Source: Chloroflexota bacterium (lineage in GTDB: Bacteria; Chloroflexota; UBA11872). From it: a DNA stretch of 6,599 bases. Positions 1-5,894 of the stretch are shown here, one piece after another. The notes under the pieces are model-generated. The model worked only from the letters and a program-made list of their open reading frames with translations, was not told the DNA's origin and ran no database searches. Within the stretch, counting starts at the first letter, position 1; the number at the start of each line of letters is the position of its first letter. The translations under genes were made by a program, and so were the position numbers. Location of the stretch: positions 1 through 6,599 of the forward strand of contig JAPPFO010000158.1 of NCBI GenBank assembly GCA_028875175.1, written 5' to 3'.

Positions 1-1997
1 TGCTCGATCACGGTCGGCGGGCGCGCCCAGTCGACGATGTCCAGACCCGCGTGCGCATGGTCCATGAAGCGTTGCCAGATCGGCCCGGCGCCACGGACGC
101 CGGTCACATCATCCATGGGGGTGCCGTCGGCGTTGCCGACCCACACGCCGGTTACCAGGTGCGGCGTAAAGCCAACCGTCAGTGCGTCGCGCGTGTTCTC
201 GGTGGTTCCGGTTTTGACGGCGGCCGGACGGTCGGCCAGATCCAGCAGGTTGCGAACCTGCCCGAAGCCGACTTCGCGGGCGGCCCGATCGGAGAGGATG
301 GACGTCATCAGGTAGGAGACATCGGGCGCAAGCACGCGGGCGCTGAGGGGAAGCCGCGCAAGCGCGAACGGCGACTGGTCCTCCGACAGCGAGCAGCCGT
401 CGCCCAGCTGCTCGACGATCAGCCCGCGCGCATCGCGGATGCACAACACCGCCGACGGCGTCACGCGCCGGCCACCATTGGCCACGGTGGCGTAGGCGCC
501 GGTCAGTTCGAGCAGCTGCACCTCGTTGGACCCCAGGGCTACGGCCGGGCCGATGCGGGATCGGTCCGTGAGGGACGTGATGCCAAGCCGGTTGGCGATA
601 TCCAGCGTGGCGTCAATGCCGGCGAACAACTGCGTGCGCACGGCCGGAATGTTGAGTGAACTGCCGAGCGCCGTGCGCAGGCTGACCGGGCCGCGGAACT
701 TCCGGTCGTAGTTGCGCGGCCGGTAGGGCTCCTGGCCGGCGATAGGCACGGTGGTCGGAATATCCAGCAGCATGGTGGCGGGGCTGTAGCCCCGCTCCAG
801 CGCGCTGGCATACGTGAACAGCTTGAACGCCGACCCCGGCTGCCGCAGCGACGTGGTGACGTTGACTTGGCCGTCGATGGCCTCGTCGTTGAAGTCCAGG
901 CTGCCGACCATGGCCAGGATTTCCCCGGTGGCCGGGCGGACGGCGACCAGCGCCCCGTTGGTGACCTCGTGGTCCGCCAGGGACGCCACGTGTTCGCGGA
1001 CCGTGGCGTCGGCCGCGGCCTGGAGGTCCAGGTCCAGCGTGGTGGTGATCTCCCAGCCCTGGCGGCTGATCTCGGGGCCATAGCGGTCCTGCAGGTCGCG
1101 GACCACGTAGTCCAGGAAGTGCGGGGCCGGGGAGCTTGTCTCCCGCGGCGGCGCGATCTGCACGTCCTCCTCCCGCGCCGCCACCACCGCCCCGGCCGGC
1201 GCCAGCCCGTGGCGGGCGATGGCCGCCAGCACCCGCAACTGCTCGCGCCGAGCGGCCTGGGGGTCCACGTGCGGGTTGTGCAGGGATGGGGCGGGTAAGA
1301 GGCCGACGAGCATGGCGGCCTCGGCCAGCGTGACGTCGGCCAGGTCCTTGTCGAAGTAGGTCTCGGCCGCCGCGGCTACCCCGTAGGTCAGGCCACCGTA
1401 GTGGTTCTGGTTCAGATAGAGGCCCAGGATCTCGTCCTTGGAGAACCGCTGGCTGATCTGCCAGGCCAGTACGGCCTCGCGCAGCTTGCGTTCATAGGTC
1501 TCCTCGGGCGTCAGCAGGGCGTTTTTAACGAGCTGCTGGGTGATGGTGCTGGCGCCGGACACGACTTCGCCGCCCCGCCAGTTATTCCAGAGCGCGCGGG
1601 CGATCGCGCGAATCTCCACGCCGGGGTTGTCGTAGAAGGTGGCGTCCTCGGCCGCGACCACGGCGATCTTGACGACCTGGGGGATGTCTTCGGGCGGCAC
1701 CACCCGGCGGCGGCCCTCGCCCAGCAGTTCGCCCAGCGGTCGGCCGCGCCGATCGTGGATGGTGGTGGTCTGAAAGAGTTGGCCGCCGACCGTGGCGATC
1801 TCATCGACCGGCGGCAGGTCGGTCAGGAATGTGGCGGCGACGTTGAGCCCGATAGCCACGGCGGCGCCGGTGGCGATGACCGCGGCGACCACGACGGCGG
1901 CGACGCTGGCCAGCCCGGCGGCGACAAGGCTGAGCCACAACCAGATACGGCCGCCGCGCTTGCGCGGTCGGGCGATCAGGCGACTAGGCTTGCGCAT
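1..1997 (-). CDS. Class A penicillin-binding protein (bifunctional transglycosylase/transpeptidase), C-terminus cut by window edge
   Basis: Polymerises lipid II glycan strands and cross-links their peptides at the outer face of the cytoplasmic membrane. Reading the minus strand from ATG at 1997 gives 665 uninterrupted codons open to the left edge. The N-terminus is a short basic cytoplasmic tail (RKPSRLIARPRKR) followed by one membrane segment at about residues 18-50. The GT51 transglycosylase domain shows the catalytic Glu in AAEDATFYDNPG (E117), the GASTITQQ motif (S150-Q155), RKLREA, and the KDEILGLYLNQ motif. The transpeptidase domain shows SAFK (nucleophile S389, K392), SLN (S447, N449) and KTGTT (K595-G597), so both active sites look intact. 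Class A PBPs commonly run 650-850 residues, so only the extreme C-terminus is probably missing. No start codon lies between this ATG and the upstream in-frame stop, and no clear Shine-Dalgarno sequence precedes it. It is divergent from the VTT gene and overlaps its start codon. Confidence 0.95.
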   Translation of the reverse strand, partial: MRKPSRLIARPRKRGGRIWLWLSLVAAGLASVAAVVVAAVIATGAAVAIGLNVAATFLTDLPPVDEIATVGGQLFQTTTIHDRRGRPLGELLGEGRRRVVPPEDIPQVVKIAVVAAEDATFYDNPGVEIRAIARALWNNWRGGEVVSGASTITQQLVKNALLTPEETYERKLREAVLAWQISQRFSKDEILGLYLNQNHYGGLTYGVAAAAETYFDKDLADVTLAEAAMLVGLLPAPSLHNPHVDPQAARREQLRVLAAIARHGLAPAGAVVAAREEDVQIAPPRETSSPAPHFLDYVVRDLQDRYGPEISRQGWEITTTLDLDLQAAADATVREHVASLADHEVTNGALVAVRPATGEILAMVGSLDFNDEAIDGQVNVTTSLRQPGSAFKLFTYASALERGYSPATMLLDIPTTVPIAGQEPYRPRNYDRKFRGPVSLRTALGSSLNIPAVRTQLFAGIDATLDIANRLGITSLTDRSRIGPAVALGSNEVQLLELTGAYATVANGGRRVTPSAVLCIRDARGLIVEQLGDGCSLSEDQSPFALARLPLSARVLAPDVSYLMTSILSDRAAREVGFGQVRNLLDLADRPAAVKTGTTENTRDALTVGFTPHLVTGVWVGNADGTPMDDVTGVRGAGPIWQRFMDHAHAGLDIVDWARPPTVIE

Positions 1998-2634
1998 GGC
2001 TGAGTCTGAACAAGGGCCGGGCGCCCTTCCGTCTGCATCTCCTCAAGGCTACGCCGCGGCCGCCGCCGCCGATCCGCCGGCGCGCCGGTCCCGCTGGCGA
2101 CTGGCGGCGCAGGCGCTTGGCCTGGTGGGCGTGTTCGCCATTGCGATTCTTGCGGTGGTCTACGCGGACGTCCTGCGCGACCGGCTGGCGGGGGCGGGTT
2201 ACGCGGCGGTCTTCGTGATTACCGCCGTCGGCGCGGCCACGCTGATCCTGCCGGCGCCCGCGGCCGTAAGCGTGGGCGCCTTTGCCGCCGCGCTGGACAG
2301 CATCTGGGCCGTTGGCCTGGTTGCCGCTACGGGCCAGATGGTGGGCGAGCTGGGCGGCTACTACGTGGGGTGGTCGGGCAAGGCGGCCCTGAGCCATGTG
2401 CGGGGCTACGCGCGTCTGAGTGGCTGGATGCAGCGGTACGGCGTCGTGACGCTGTTCGTGATGGCCGCGATTCCCAATCCGTTCTTCGATGTGGCCGGCA
2501 TGATCGCCGGCGCCACCCGGATTGGGCTGGTGCGTTTCGTCCTGGCGTCGTGGCCTGGATTGGTGATCAAAAACCTTGCCTTCGCCTGGGCCGGGGTGGC
2601 CGGCCTGCAACTGTTGGGCTGGCTGAACCACTAG
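1996..2634 (+). CDS. VTT-domain (DedA/TVP38-like, SNARE-associated Golgi superfamily) membrane protein
   Basis: A 212-residue polytopic membrane protein. The first ~35 residues are Ala/Pro-rich and polar, followed by RRSRWR and hydrophobic segments at about 40-58, 63-82, 85-112, 150-175 and 185-208. The VTT signature is recognisable: GELGGYYVGWSG (about 117-128) followed by IPNPFFDVAGMIAG (159-172), which corresponds to the proline-bearing re-entrant region of DedA/TVP38 proteins. The Arg commonly seen just before the IP in that motif is replaced here (MAAIP). Family members are linked to membrane homeostasis and, for some DedA proteins, to lipid-carrier flipping; the substrate of this one is unknown. 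The open frame extends well upstream of 1996, but that part is antisense to the PBP and does not look like a VTT protein. ATG 1996 is chosen; TTG 1990 is an alternative. No ATG, GTG or TTG follows until the first membrane segment. Its 3' end faces the small membrane protein gene. Confidence 0.85.
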   Translation: MAESEQGPGALPSASPQGYAAAAAADPPARRSRWRLAAQALGLVGVFAIAILAVVYADVLRDRLAGAGYAAVFVITAVGAATLILPAPAAVSVGAFAAALDSIWAVGLVAATGQMVGELGGYYVGWSGKAALSHVRGYARLSGWMQRYGVVTLFVMAAIPNPFFDVAGMIAGATRIGLVRFVLASWPGLVIKNLAFAWAGVAGLQLLGWLNH

Positions 2635-2637
2635 CCG

Positions 2638-2793
2638 CTAGGCGCCGGACCCTTCGGTTGGCGGCTCCGGCGCGAACTCGTCGCCCACTAGGCGCCGCTT
2701 GGCCTCGTCGTAGGCAAAGACGCCGACAGCCACGACGATAATCAGCACGACCGCCAGACCGATGGTCGCCAGTGCTCCGGTGATGAATCGCAT
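2638..2793 (-). CDS. Small single-pass membrane protein of unknown function (51 aa)
   Basis: I do not recognise a family. Reading from ATG 2793 gives 51 residues: MRFITGALATI, a strongly hydrophobic stretch at about residues 6-28, then YDEAKRRLVGDEF and an acidic, Pro-rich tail ending in GSGA. It is supported as real by a near-consensus Shine-Dalgarno sequence (GGGAGGT) 9 bases before the ATG and by the neat TM-plus-charged-linker pattern. A longer version starting at 2844 adds 17 unconvincing residues and ignores that ribosome binding site. It converges on the VTT gene, leaving 3 bases between the two stop codons and no room for a terminator. A TM-anchored small accessory protein is a fair description, but any function would be a guess. 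Confidence 0.65.
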   Translation of the reverse strand: MRFITGALATIGLAVVLIIVVAVGVFAYDEAKRRLVGDEFAPEPPTEGSGA

Positions 2794-2802
2794 CGGACGC
2801 GC

Positions 2803-2809
2803 ACCTCCC
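2803..2809 (-). promoter_or_regulatory. Shine-Dalgarno site of the 51-aa membrane protein
   Basis: The minus strand reads GGGAGGT with a 9-base spacer to ATG 2793. This is the strongest ribosome binding site in the window and decides the start of the small gene in favour of 2793 over 2844. Confidence 0.7.
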
Positions 2810-2820
2810 GCGTGGTTCCG

Positions 2821-2837
2821 CAAGGCGGTGTGCCTTG
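2821..2837. repeat. Short inverted repeat upstream of the 51-aa gene
   Basis: CAAGGC-GGTGT-GCCTTG is a perfect 6-bp stem with a 5-base loop. It overlaps the end of a second, perfect 10-bp palindrome, TTGGGCCCAA, at 2835-2844. On the minus strand both lie 28-51 bases ahead of the small gene's start codon, so they could form a leader hairpin or an operator. No T-run follows, so it is not an intrinsic terminator. The function is unknown. Confidence 0.35.
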
Positions 2838-3005
2838 GGCCCAATTCTAGTCCTCGCTCACGGATCGCGCGTCAACGAGCGGCACAATCTGTTACTTGGA
2901 TAATCATAGATTCGCAACGGTGCGCCGTTTACAGGTTTGGAGCCACACCACGCAGGCGGAGAGGCCGTGGAACCAGCCTCGAACCGATTAACTGAAATTC
3001 AAGTC

Positions 3006-3030
3006 TACGCGCTTCGGCTTGTCGCGCGTA
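3006..3030. repeat. Inverted repeat / possible hairpin in the dnaA upstream region
   Basis: TACGCGC and GCGCGTA form a perfect 7-bp stem around an 11-base loop (3013-3023). There is no T-tract on either side. It could be an RNA hairpin or a protein-binding palindrome; a chance GC-rich stem cannot be excluded. Confidence 0.3.
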
Positions 3031-3208
3031 ACGAGGGTGTCGAATCGTCGGCGGCGGCGACTTGAAGCAGCCGCAGCGAGTTCAGGTTGGCGAGGTGACC
3101 ACCAGACCTCCACGCGGCCTGAATCGTGACTGGAATAAGCGGCTACGTGCCAATTGTTCCCTTTCTAACAGGTATGCGGTGCTACGGCTTCGGGGCGGCC
3201 GTTTGCTA

Positions 3209-3232
3209 GCCTCTGCGTCCCGCATCAGAGGC
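3209..3232 (+). repeat. Inverted repeat in the likely dnaA leader
   Basis: GCCTCTG and CAGAGGC form a perfect 7-bp stem with a 10-base loop (3216-3225). The stem ends 23 bases before the ATG at 3256. Inside the loop region TGCG-TCC-CGCA offers a competing small hairpin. The position suggests an effect on dnaA translation or an operator, but no family of such elements was recognised. Confidence 0.35.
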
Positions 3233-3255
3233 GCGGTGCGGGTAGCGGGGATGGG

Positions 3256-3426
3256 ATGCTAAGCCAACGCACTTGGGAAGCGGCCCTCGGCGCGCTGCAA
3301 GTCGAGGTTCCGAAAGCGGATTTCGCAGCTTGGTTTCGTGATGCAAGGTTCGTTCGCGCCGGCGGGCGCGAGATCGTGGTAGCGGTCCCCACCGTCTTTG
3401 CCAAGGAGATCGTGACGCGCCGATAA
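3256..3426 (+). pseudogene. dnaA: 5' part of dnaA (domain I) ending at a premature in-frame TAA
   Basis: From ATG 3256 the frame reads MLSQRTWEAALGAL, then VPKADFAAWFRDARFV, EIVVAVPTVFAKEIVTRR and TAA at 3424-3426. This is the typical DnaA domain I pattern: a Trp near the start, FxxWF in the middle, and a VPxxFAKE strand before the last helix. The stop replaces codon 57, where a Tyr is usual in the family (..RRYRELV..). The same frame resumes directly with RELVARAV and DVDVTFVVQAEP and runs on to 4620. A single TAC/TAT to TAA change would explain it; no frameshift is needed. Upstream, the frame is closed by TAA at 3166 with no other start codon between, so 3256 is the natural start. The upstream sequence is G-rich (GGGG) with no strong Shine-Dalgarno. 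It may be a sequencing error, a real nonsense mutation, or a gene read by re-initiation. Confidence 0.8.
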
Positions 3427-3486
3427 AGGGAACTGGTCGCGCGCGCGGTCTCGACGGCGCACGGCGGTGACGTTGACGTTACGTTT

Positions 3487-4620
3487 GTGGTGCAGGCCGA
3501 GCCCGCGGCGGCGCCACCGAAGTGGCTGGCGGAGGCCCCGCCAGAGCCGGCACCGGCGCCACGTGGGGGCGGGAGTTCCGACGTTCGTCTCAACCCCCGC
3601 TACACCTTTGAGCGCTTCGTGGTCGGCTCGTCAAACCGCCTGGCGCACGCTGCGGCGCTGCGGGTGAGCGAGCGGCCGGGCAGCGTGTACAACCCGCTCT
3701 TTCTCTACAGCGGGGTCGGGCTGGGCAAGACCCATCTGCTGCATGCCATCGGCCACGCCGTGCTGGCCCGCCGTCCAGACACCCGCCTGCGGTACGTGCC
3801 CTGCGAGACGTTCGTCAACGACCTGCTCTATGCCATCCGCACCGAGGGCCGGGGCGAGAGGTTGCGCCGCTTCCGCGAGCGCTACCGCGCCGTTGACCTG
3901 CTGATGGTGGACGACGTGGAATTTCTCTCGCGAACGGAGGCCTCGCAGGAGGCCCTGTTCCATACGTTCAACGCCATTTACGAGGCGGGCGGACAGATCG
4001 TGCTCACGAGCGATCGTCCGCCGCGCGAGATCGCCCGCCTGGAAGCCCGCCTGCGCAGCCGCTTCGAAGTCGGCCTCGTGGCCGATCTCCAGGCGCCCGA
4101 CGTCGACCTGCGGCGCATGATCTTGAATCAACAGGCCGAGGCCGCCGGCACCCGCCTGCCGGACGACGTAGTGGACTTTCTGGCCGACCGGATTACCCGC
4201 AACGTGCGGGAGCTGGAAGGCGCGCTGACCCGCACCCTGATCTACGCCGAGTTGCACGGGCTGCAGTTGCAGCCATCCACCGCCGAGCAGGCGCTTTCGG
4301 GACTCGGCCGGGCGGCGGCTGACCGCCCGCCGGCGACGGACACGATCCTCGCGGCTACGTCCCGTCACTTTGACGTCCCGCAAGACGACCTGCTGAGCAA
4401 GCGTCGTGACGCCCGCACGGCCGGGGTGCGCCAGGTCGCCATGTACCTGATGCGCAACGACGGCCGGGAAACGCTGCCGGAAATCGGGCGGTTCCTCGGC
4501 GGCCGCGACCACAGCACGGTGCTGCACGGCTGCGCCAAGATCGAGCGCCGGCTGAAGCTTGAGGATCGGCTCAAGGCCGATATCGAGGCGATCCGCGCGC
4601 ACCTGGCCGACGGCTCCTGA
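3487..4620 (+). CDS. dnaA: Chromosomal replication initiator DnaA, AAA+ and DNA-binding domains (uninterrupted part)
   Basis: DnaA binds 9-mer boxes at oriC, forms an ATP-dependent filament and opens the origin. Numbering from ATG 3256, a short Pro/Ala-rich domain II is followed by NPRYTFERFVVGSSNRLAHA, Walker A GVGLGKT (153-159, K158), Walker B LLMVDDVEF (DD219-220), the sensor-1 segment IVLTSDRPP, the arginine-finger region RLRSRFEVGL, and domain IV with LLSKRRDARTAGVRQVAMYL and the DNA-contacting signature GGRDHSTVLHG (415-425). All catalytic and DNA-binding residues I can check are present. The total frame of 454 codons matches normal DnaA length. The start given is the first GTG after the premature TAA. 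It has no good ribosome binding site, and a 377-aa product would lack domain I, which recruits helicase and regulators. If the TAA is an error, the gene is 3256-4620. dnaN does not follow; the candidate oriC does. Confidence 0.9.
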   Translation: MVQAEPAAAPPKWLAEAPPEPAPAPRGGGSSDVRLNPRYTFERFVVGSSNRLAHAAALRVSERPGSVYNPLFLYSGVGLGKTHLLHAIGHAVLARRPDTRLRYVPCETFVNDLLYAIRTEGRGERLRRFRERYRAVDLLMVDDVEFLSRTEASQEALFHTFNAIYEAGGQIVLTSDRPPREIARLEARLRSRFEVGLVADLQAPDVDLRRMILNQQAEAAGTRLPDDVVDFLADRITRNVRELEGALTRTLIYAELHGLQLQPSTAEQALSGLGRAAADRPPATDTILAATSRHFDVPQDDLLSKRRDARTAGVRQVAMYLMRNDGRETLPEIGRFLGGRDHSTVLHGCAKIERRLKLEDRLKADIEAIRAHLADGS

Positions 4621-4628
4621 CTCCTGAT

Positions 4629-4637
4629 TGTGGATAA
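4629..4637 (-). promoter_or_regulatory. DnaA box 1 (perfect consensus)
   Basis: The plus strand reads TGTGGATAA, the exact complement of the consensus TTATCCACA. It starts 9 bases after the dnaA stop codon and is followed by CTAGCC, as is box 2. Confidence 0.85.
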
Positions 4638-4649
4638 CTAGCCGTCTCA

Positions 4650-4658
4650 TGTGGACAA
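4650..4658 (-). promoter_or_regulatory. DnaA box 2 (one mismatch)
   Basis: The plus strand reads TGTGGACAA (minus strand TTGTCCACA), 8/9 to consensus. It is offset 21 bp from box 1, two helical turns, in the same orientation, and is followed by the same ACTAGCC tail. Confidence 0.8.
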
Positions 4659-4669
4659 CTAGCCTTCGC

Positions 4670-4678
4670 TGTGGATAC
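4670..4678 (-). promoter_or_regulatory. DnaA box 3 (one mismatch)
   Basis: The plus strand reads TGTGGATAC (minus strand GTATCCACA), 8/9 to consensus. It is offset 20 bp from box 2 in the same orientation, completing a phased triplet. Confidence 0.75.
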
Positions 4679-4729
4679 AAATGGCACGACCGGGGCTCAC
4701 GCCTGCCCAGCTGCGACTAACCCCCGTTC

Positions 4730-4738
4730 GTATCCACT
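4730..4738 (+). promoter_or_regulatory. Degenerate inverted DnaA box
   Basis: GTATCCACT on the plus strand matches TTATCCACA at 7/9 and faces the phased triplet. Its first eight bases equal those of box 3 read on the minus strand, which favours a genuine weak site over chance. Confidence 0.45.
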
Positions 4739-4849
4739 GTCTCGCCAGCTCTGCCCACAACCTGACCGTCAGCCACGAAGCCGCGTTGGGCCCTCGTCAT
4801 CAGAAGGCCGCCCCGTGCGTCCGCTGCCCCCTCCACACACTTCACGCCG

Positions 4850-4905
4850 TTATTACGACTATTCTTAGTTTCTTAAATCCAATCAGCTGTTCTTGGAATA
4901 ACACT
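4850..4905. other. AT-rich segment, candidate duplex unwinding element
   Basis: 39 of 56 bases are A or T (about 70%), against strongly GC-rich surroundings. It includes pyrimidine-rich TATTCTTAGTTTCTTAAATCC on the plus strand. It lies about 170 bases beyond the phased DnaA boxes and about 160 bases before the parB start. Composition and position suit a DNA unwinding element, but I could not confirm ordered DnaA-trio repeats. Confidence 0.6.
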
Positions 4906-5030
4906 CGCAGCGCGATCTGCCAGAGCGGATGCTGGCGGTTTCCTCGTGTCGCGGACACCCCATGGGCACCTGAAGCGGCTTGACGGAGACTTGGGTGAAC
5001 GTCTTGGACAGAACCCGCGGACTTCAGCAA

Positions 5031-5046
5031 CCTGAACGTGTACAGG
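5031..5046. repeat. Imperfect palindrome ahead of parB
   Basis: CCTGAACGTGTACAGG pairs at 6 of 8 symmetric positions and ends 20 bases before the parB ATG. It shares only the ACGTG core with parS, so it is not called as parS. It might be an operator for parB, or chance. Confidence 0.25.
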
Positions 5047-5055
5047 CAGTAGGCC

Positions 5056-5060
5056 AGGGA
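5056..5060 (+). promoter_or_regulatory. Ribosome binding site of parB
   Basis: AGGGA with a 6-base spacer to ATG 5067. It supports starting parB there, although GTG 4995 also has a GGAG 7 bases upstream. Confidence 0.5.
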
Positions 5061-5066
5061 CTACCG

Positions 5067-5894
5067 ATGACGTTTTCGCGAAAGGTCGTGGGTGGCGACC
5101 CGAGCGATGCCATCGAGAATGCGCCTAGTGAACGGCGCTCGATCCTCCTGGATCGGATTGAGCCCAATCCGCAGCAGCCGCGGCGTCGGTTCGATCCTGC
5201 GGAAGAGGCTGCGCTGGCGGAGTCGATTCGGCGGCACGGCGTCCTGCAACCGCTGCTCGTCACACCCACAACCACCCGGCCTGGACACTTCGTTCTGGTC
5301 GCCGGCGAACGTCGCTGGCGCGCGGCCCGGACGGCGGGACTGACGGAGGCGCCGGTCACCGTCATCGCTGCGGACGCGCAACGGCGATCCGAACTGGCGC
5401 TGGTGGAGAACATGCAGCGCAGGGACCTGGGGCCCATGGAACGTGCAGGCGCCTACCAGGCGCTGATTGACGACTTCGGCAAGACGCAGGCGCAGGTCGC
5501 GGACATTGCGGGGGTCGGTCGGTCGACAGTGGCGAACACGCTGCGGCTGCAGAAACTTGACGCGGAGATGCAGCAGGCGTTGTCCGAAGGCCGCATCACG
5601 GAAAGCCACGGGCGCACGCTGGTGGGGATCTCCGATGCCGCGACCAGGCGCCGGCTGTTCCTGCAAATGCTGACCGGGCGCTTGAGCCTGCGCCAAGCCG
5701 AGCGCGCGGCCCGCCGCACGGTGGCCCCGTCACAGGCGCCAGATGTGGAGCTGGAGCATGTCGCCGAGCGCTTGCAGTGGCGGTTGGGTACGCGCGTTCG
5801 CTTTGTGGGCGGTCGCAAGCGAGGGCGCATCCAGATCGAGTACCGAGACCCGGAGGACCTCGACACGCTGCTGAGCATGCTCTTGCCGGAGTAG
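5067..5894 (+). CDS. parB: Chromosome-partitioning protein ParB (Spo0J family)
   Basis: ParB binds parS near the origin, hydrolyses CTP to slide and spread on DNA, and loads SMC to segregate sister origins. From ATG 5067 it is 275 residues, normal for chromosomal ParB (about 280-300). The N-terminal CTPase domain has IEPNPQQPRRRFDP, the HGVLQPLLV motif (57-65), GERRWRAARTAGL (80-92) and ENMQRRDLGPMERAGAY (114-130). A helix-turn-helix spans about 139-161 (KTQAQVADIAGVGRSTVAN), and the last ~45 residues resemble the C-terminal dimerisation domain. The frame opens back to TTG 4980, but those extra 29 residues are not conserved-looking, and ParB proteins usually begin only ~40 residues before the IxPNPxQPR motif. 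parA is not next to it here. The stop codon abuts the rhomboid start and the parS-like site. Confidence 0.93.
   Translation: MTFSRKVVGGDPSDAIENAPSERRSILLDRIEPNPQQPRRRFDPAEEAALAESIRRHGVLQPLLVTPTTTRPGHFVLVAGERRWRAARTAGLTEAPVTVIAADAQRRSELALVENMQRRDLGPMERAGAYQALIDDFGKTQAQVADIAGVGRSTVANTLRLQKLDAEMQQALSEGRITESHGRTLVGISDAATRRRLFLQMLTGRLSLRQAERAARRTVAPSQAPDVELEHVAERLQWRLGTRVRFVGGRKRGRIQIEYRDPEDLDTLLSMLLPE

Larger units (their letters stand above)
2794..3255. other. Intergenic region upstream of dnaA, about 460 bases, no gene recognised
   Basis: This stretch lies between two divergently read genes, the 51-aa protein and dnaA, and should hold both promoters. Base composition is less GC-biased than the flanking genes (for example around 2881-2935 and 3121-3175). 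Frames through it give only unconvincing, Arg-rich products without ribosome binding sites. I looked for rpmH, tRNA, SRP RNA and tmRNA signatures and saw none. One weak DnaA-box-like word occurs on the minus strand at 2895-2903 (TTATCCAAG, 7/9). No -35/-10 pair with acceptable spacing stood out on either strand. Small hairpins are listed separately. Confidence 0.6.
4621..5066. other. oriC: Candidate chromosomal origin of replication (oriC) between dnaA and parB
   Basis: About 450 bases with no convincing gene lie directly after the dnaA stop. They contain three same-strand DnaA boxes at near-constant spacing, a degenerate inverted box, and then an AT-rich segment, the usual bacterial order of DnaA-box cluster followed by unwinding element. 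Two further words, CTGCCCACA (4751-4759) and CCCTCCACA (4830-4838), resemble boxes but have three mismatches each. Placement next to dnaA is the commonest bacterial arrangement. The 3' end of the region carries the parB leader. Only function-independent sequence cues support the call; no GC-skew analysis was possible. Confidence 0.8.

Noticed and set aside
51..659. 202-codon plus-strand frame opposite the PBP
   Set aside because: It is antisense to the PBP transpeptidase domain, whose SLN and KTG motifs are intact. The product is low-complexity and Arg/Gly-rich.
987..992. CACGTG cores at 987, 1266 and 3560 as extra parS sites
   Set aside because: The flanking bases do not match the parS half-sites. 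All three lie inside genes with GC-rich context, where CACGTG is expected by chance.
1401..2003. 200-codon plus-strand frame opposite the PBP N-terminus
   Set aside because: It is a shadow of the GT51 domain region and has no family resemblance.
2845..2876. Promoter for the small minus-strand gene (TTGACG and TAGAAT on the minus strand)
   Set aside because: Each hexamer is close to consensus, but they are separated by 20 bases, too far for a standard sigma-70 promoter.
2960..3060. Possible tRNA-like sequence (GTCGAATC and GGTTCGAGG words)
   Set aside because: The T-stem does not pair around either word, and no acceptor, D or anticodon arms can be arranged.
3062..3262. 66-codon frame in the dnaA upstream gap
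   Set aside because: It has a TTG start without a ribosome binding site, Arg-rich composition and no family resemblance, and it overlaps the leader hairpin and the dnaA start.
3631..4680. 349-codon open frame on the minus strand across dnaA
   Set aside because: It mirrors the strongly supported DnaA frame. GC-rich codon use leaves the opposite strand open, and the predicted product has no recognisable motif.
4681..4983. 100-codon plus-strand frame across the origin region
   Set aside because: It runs through the DnaA boxes and the AT-rich segment, has no ribosome binding site, and its product has no protein-like pattern.
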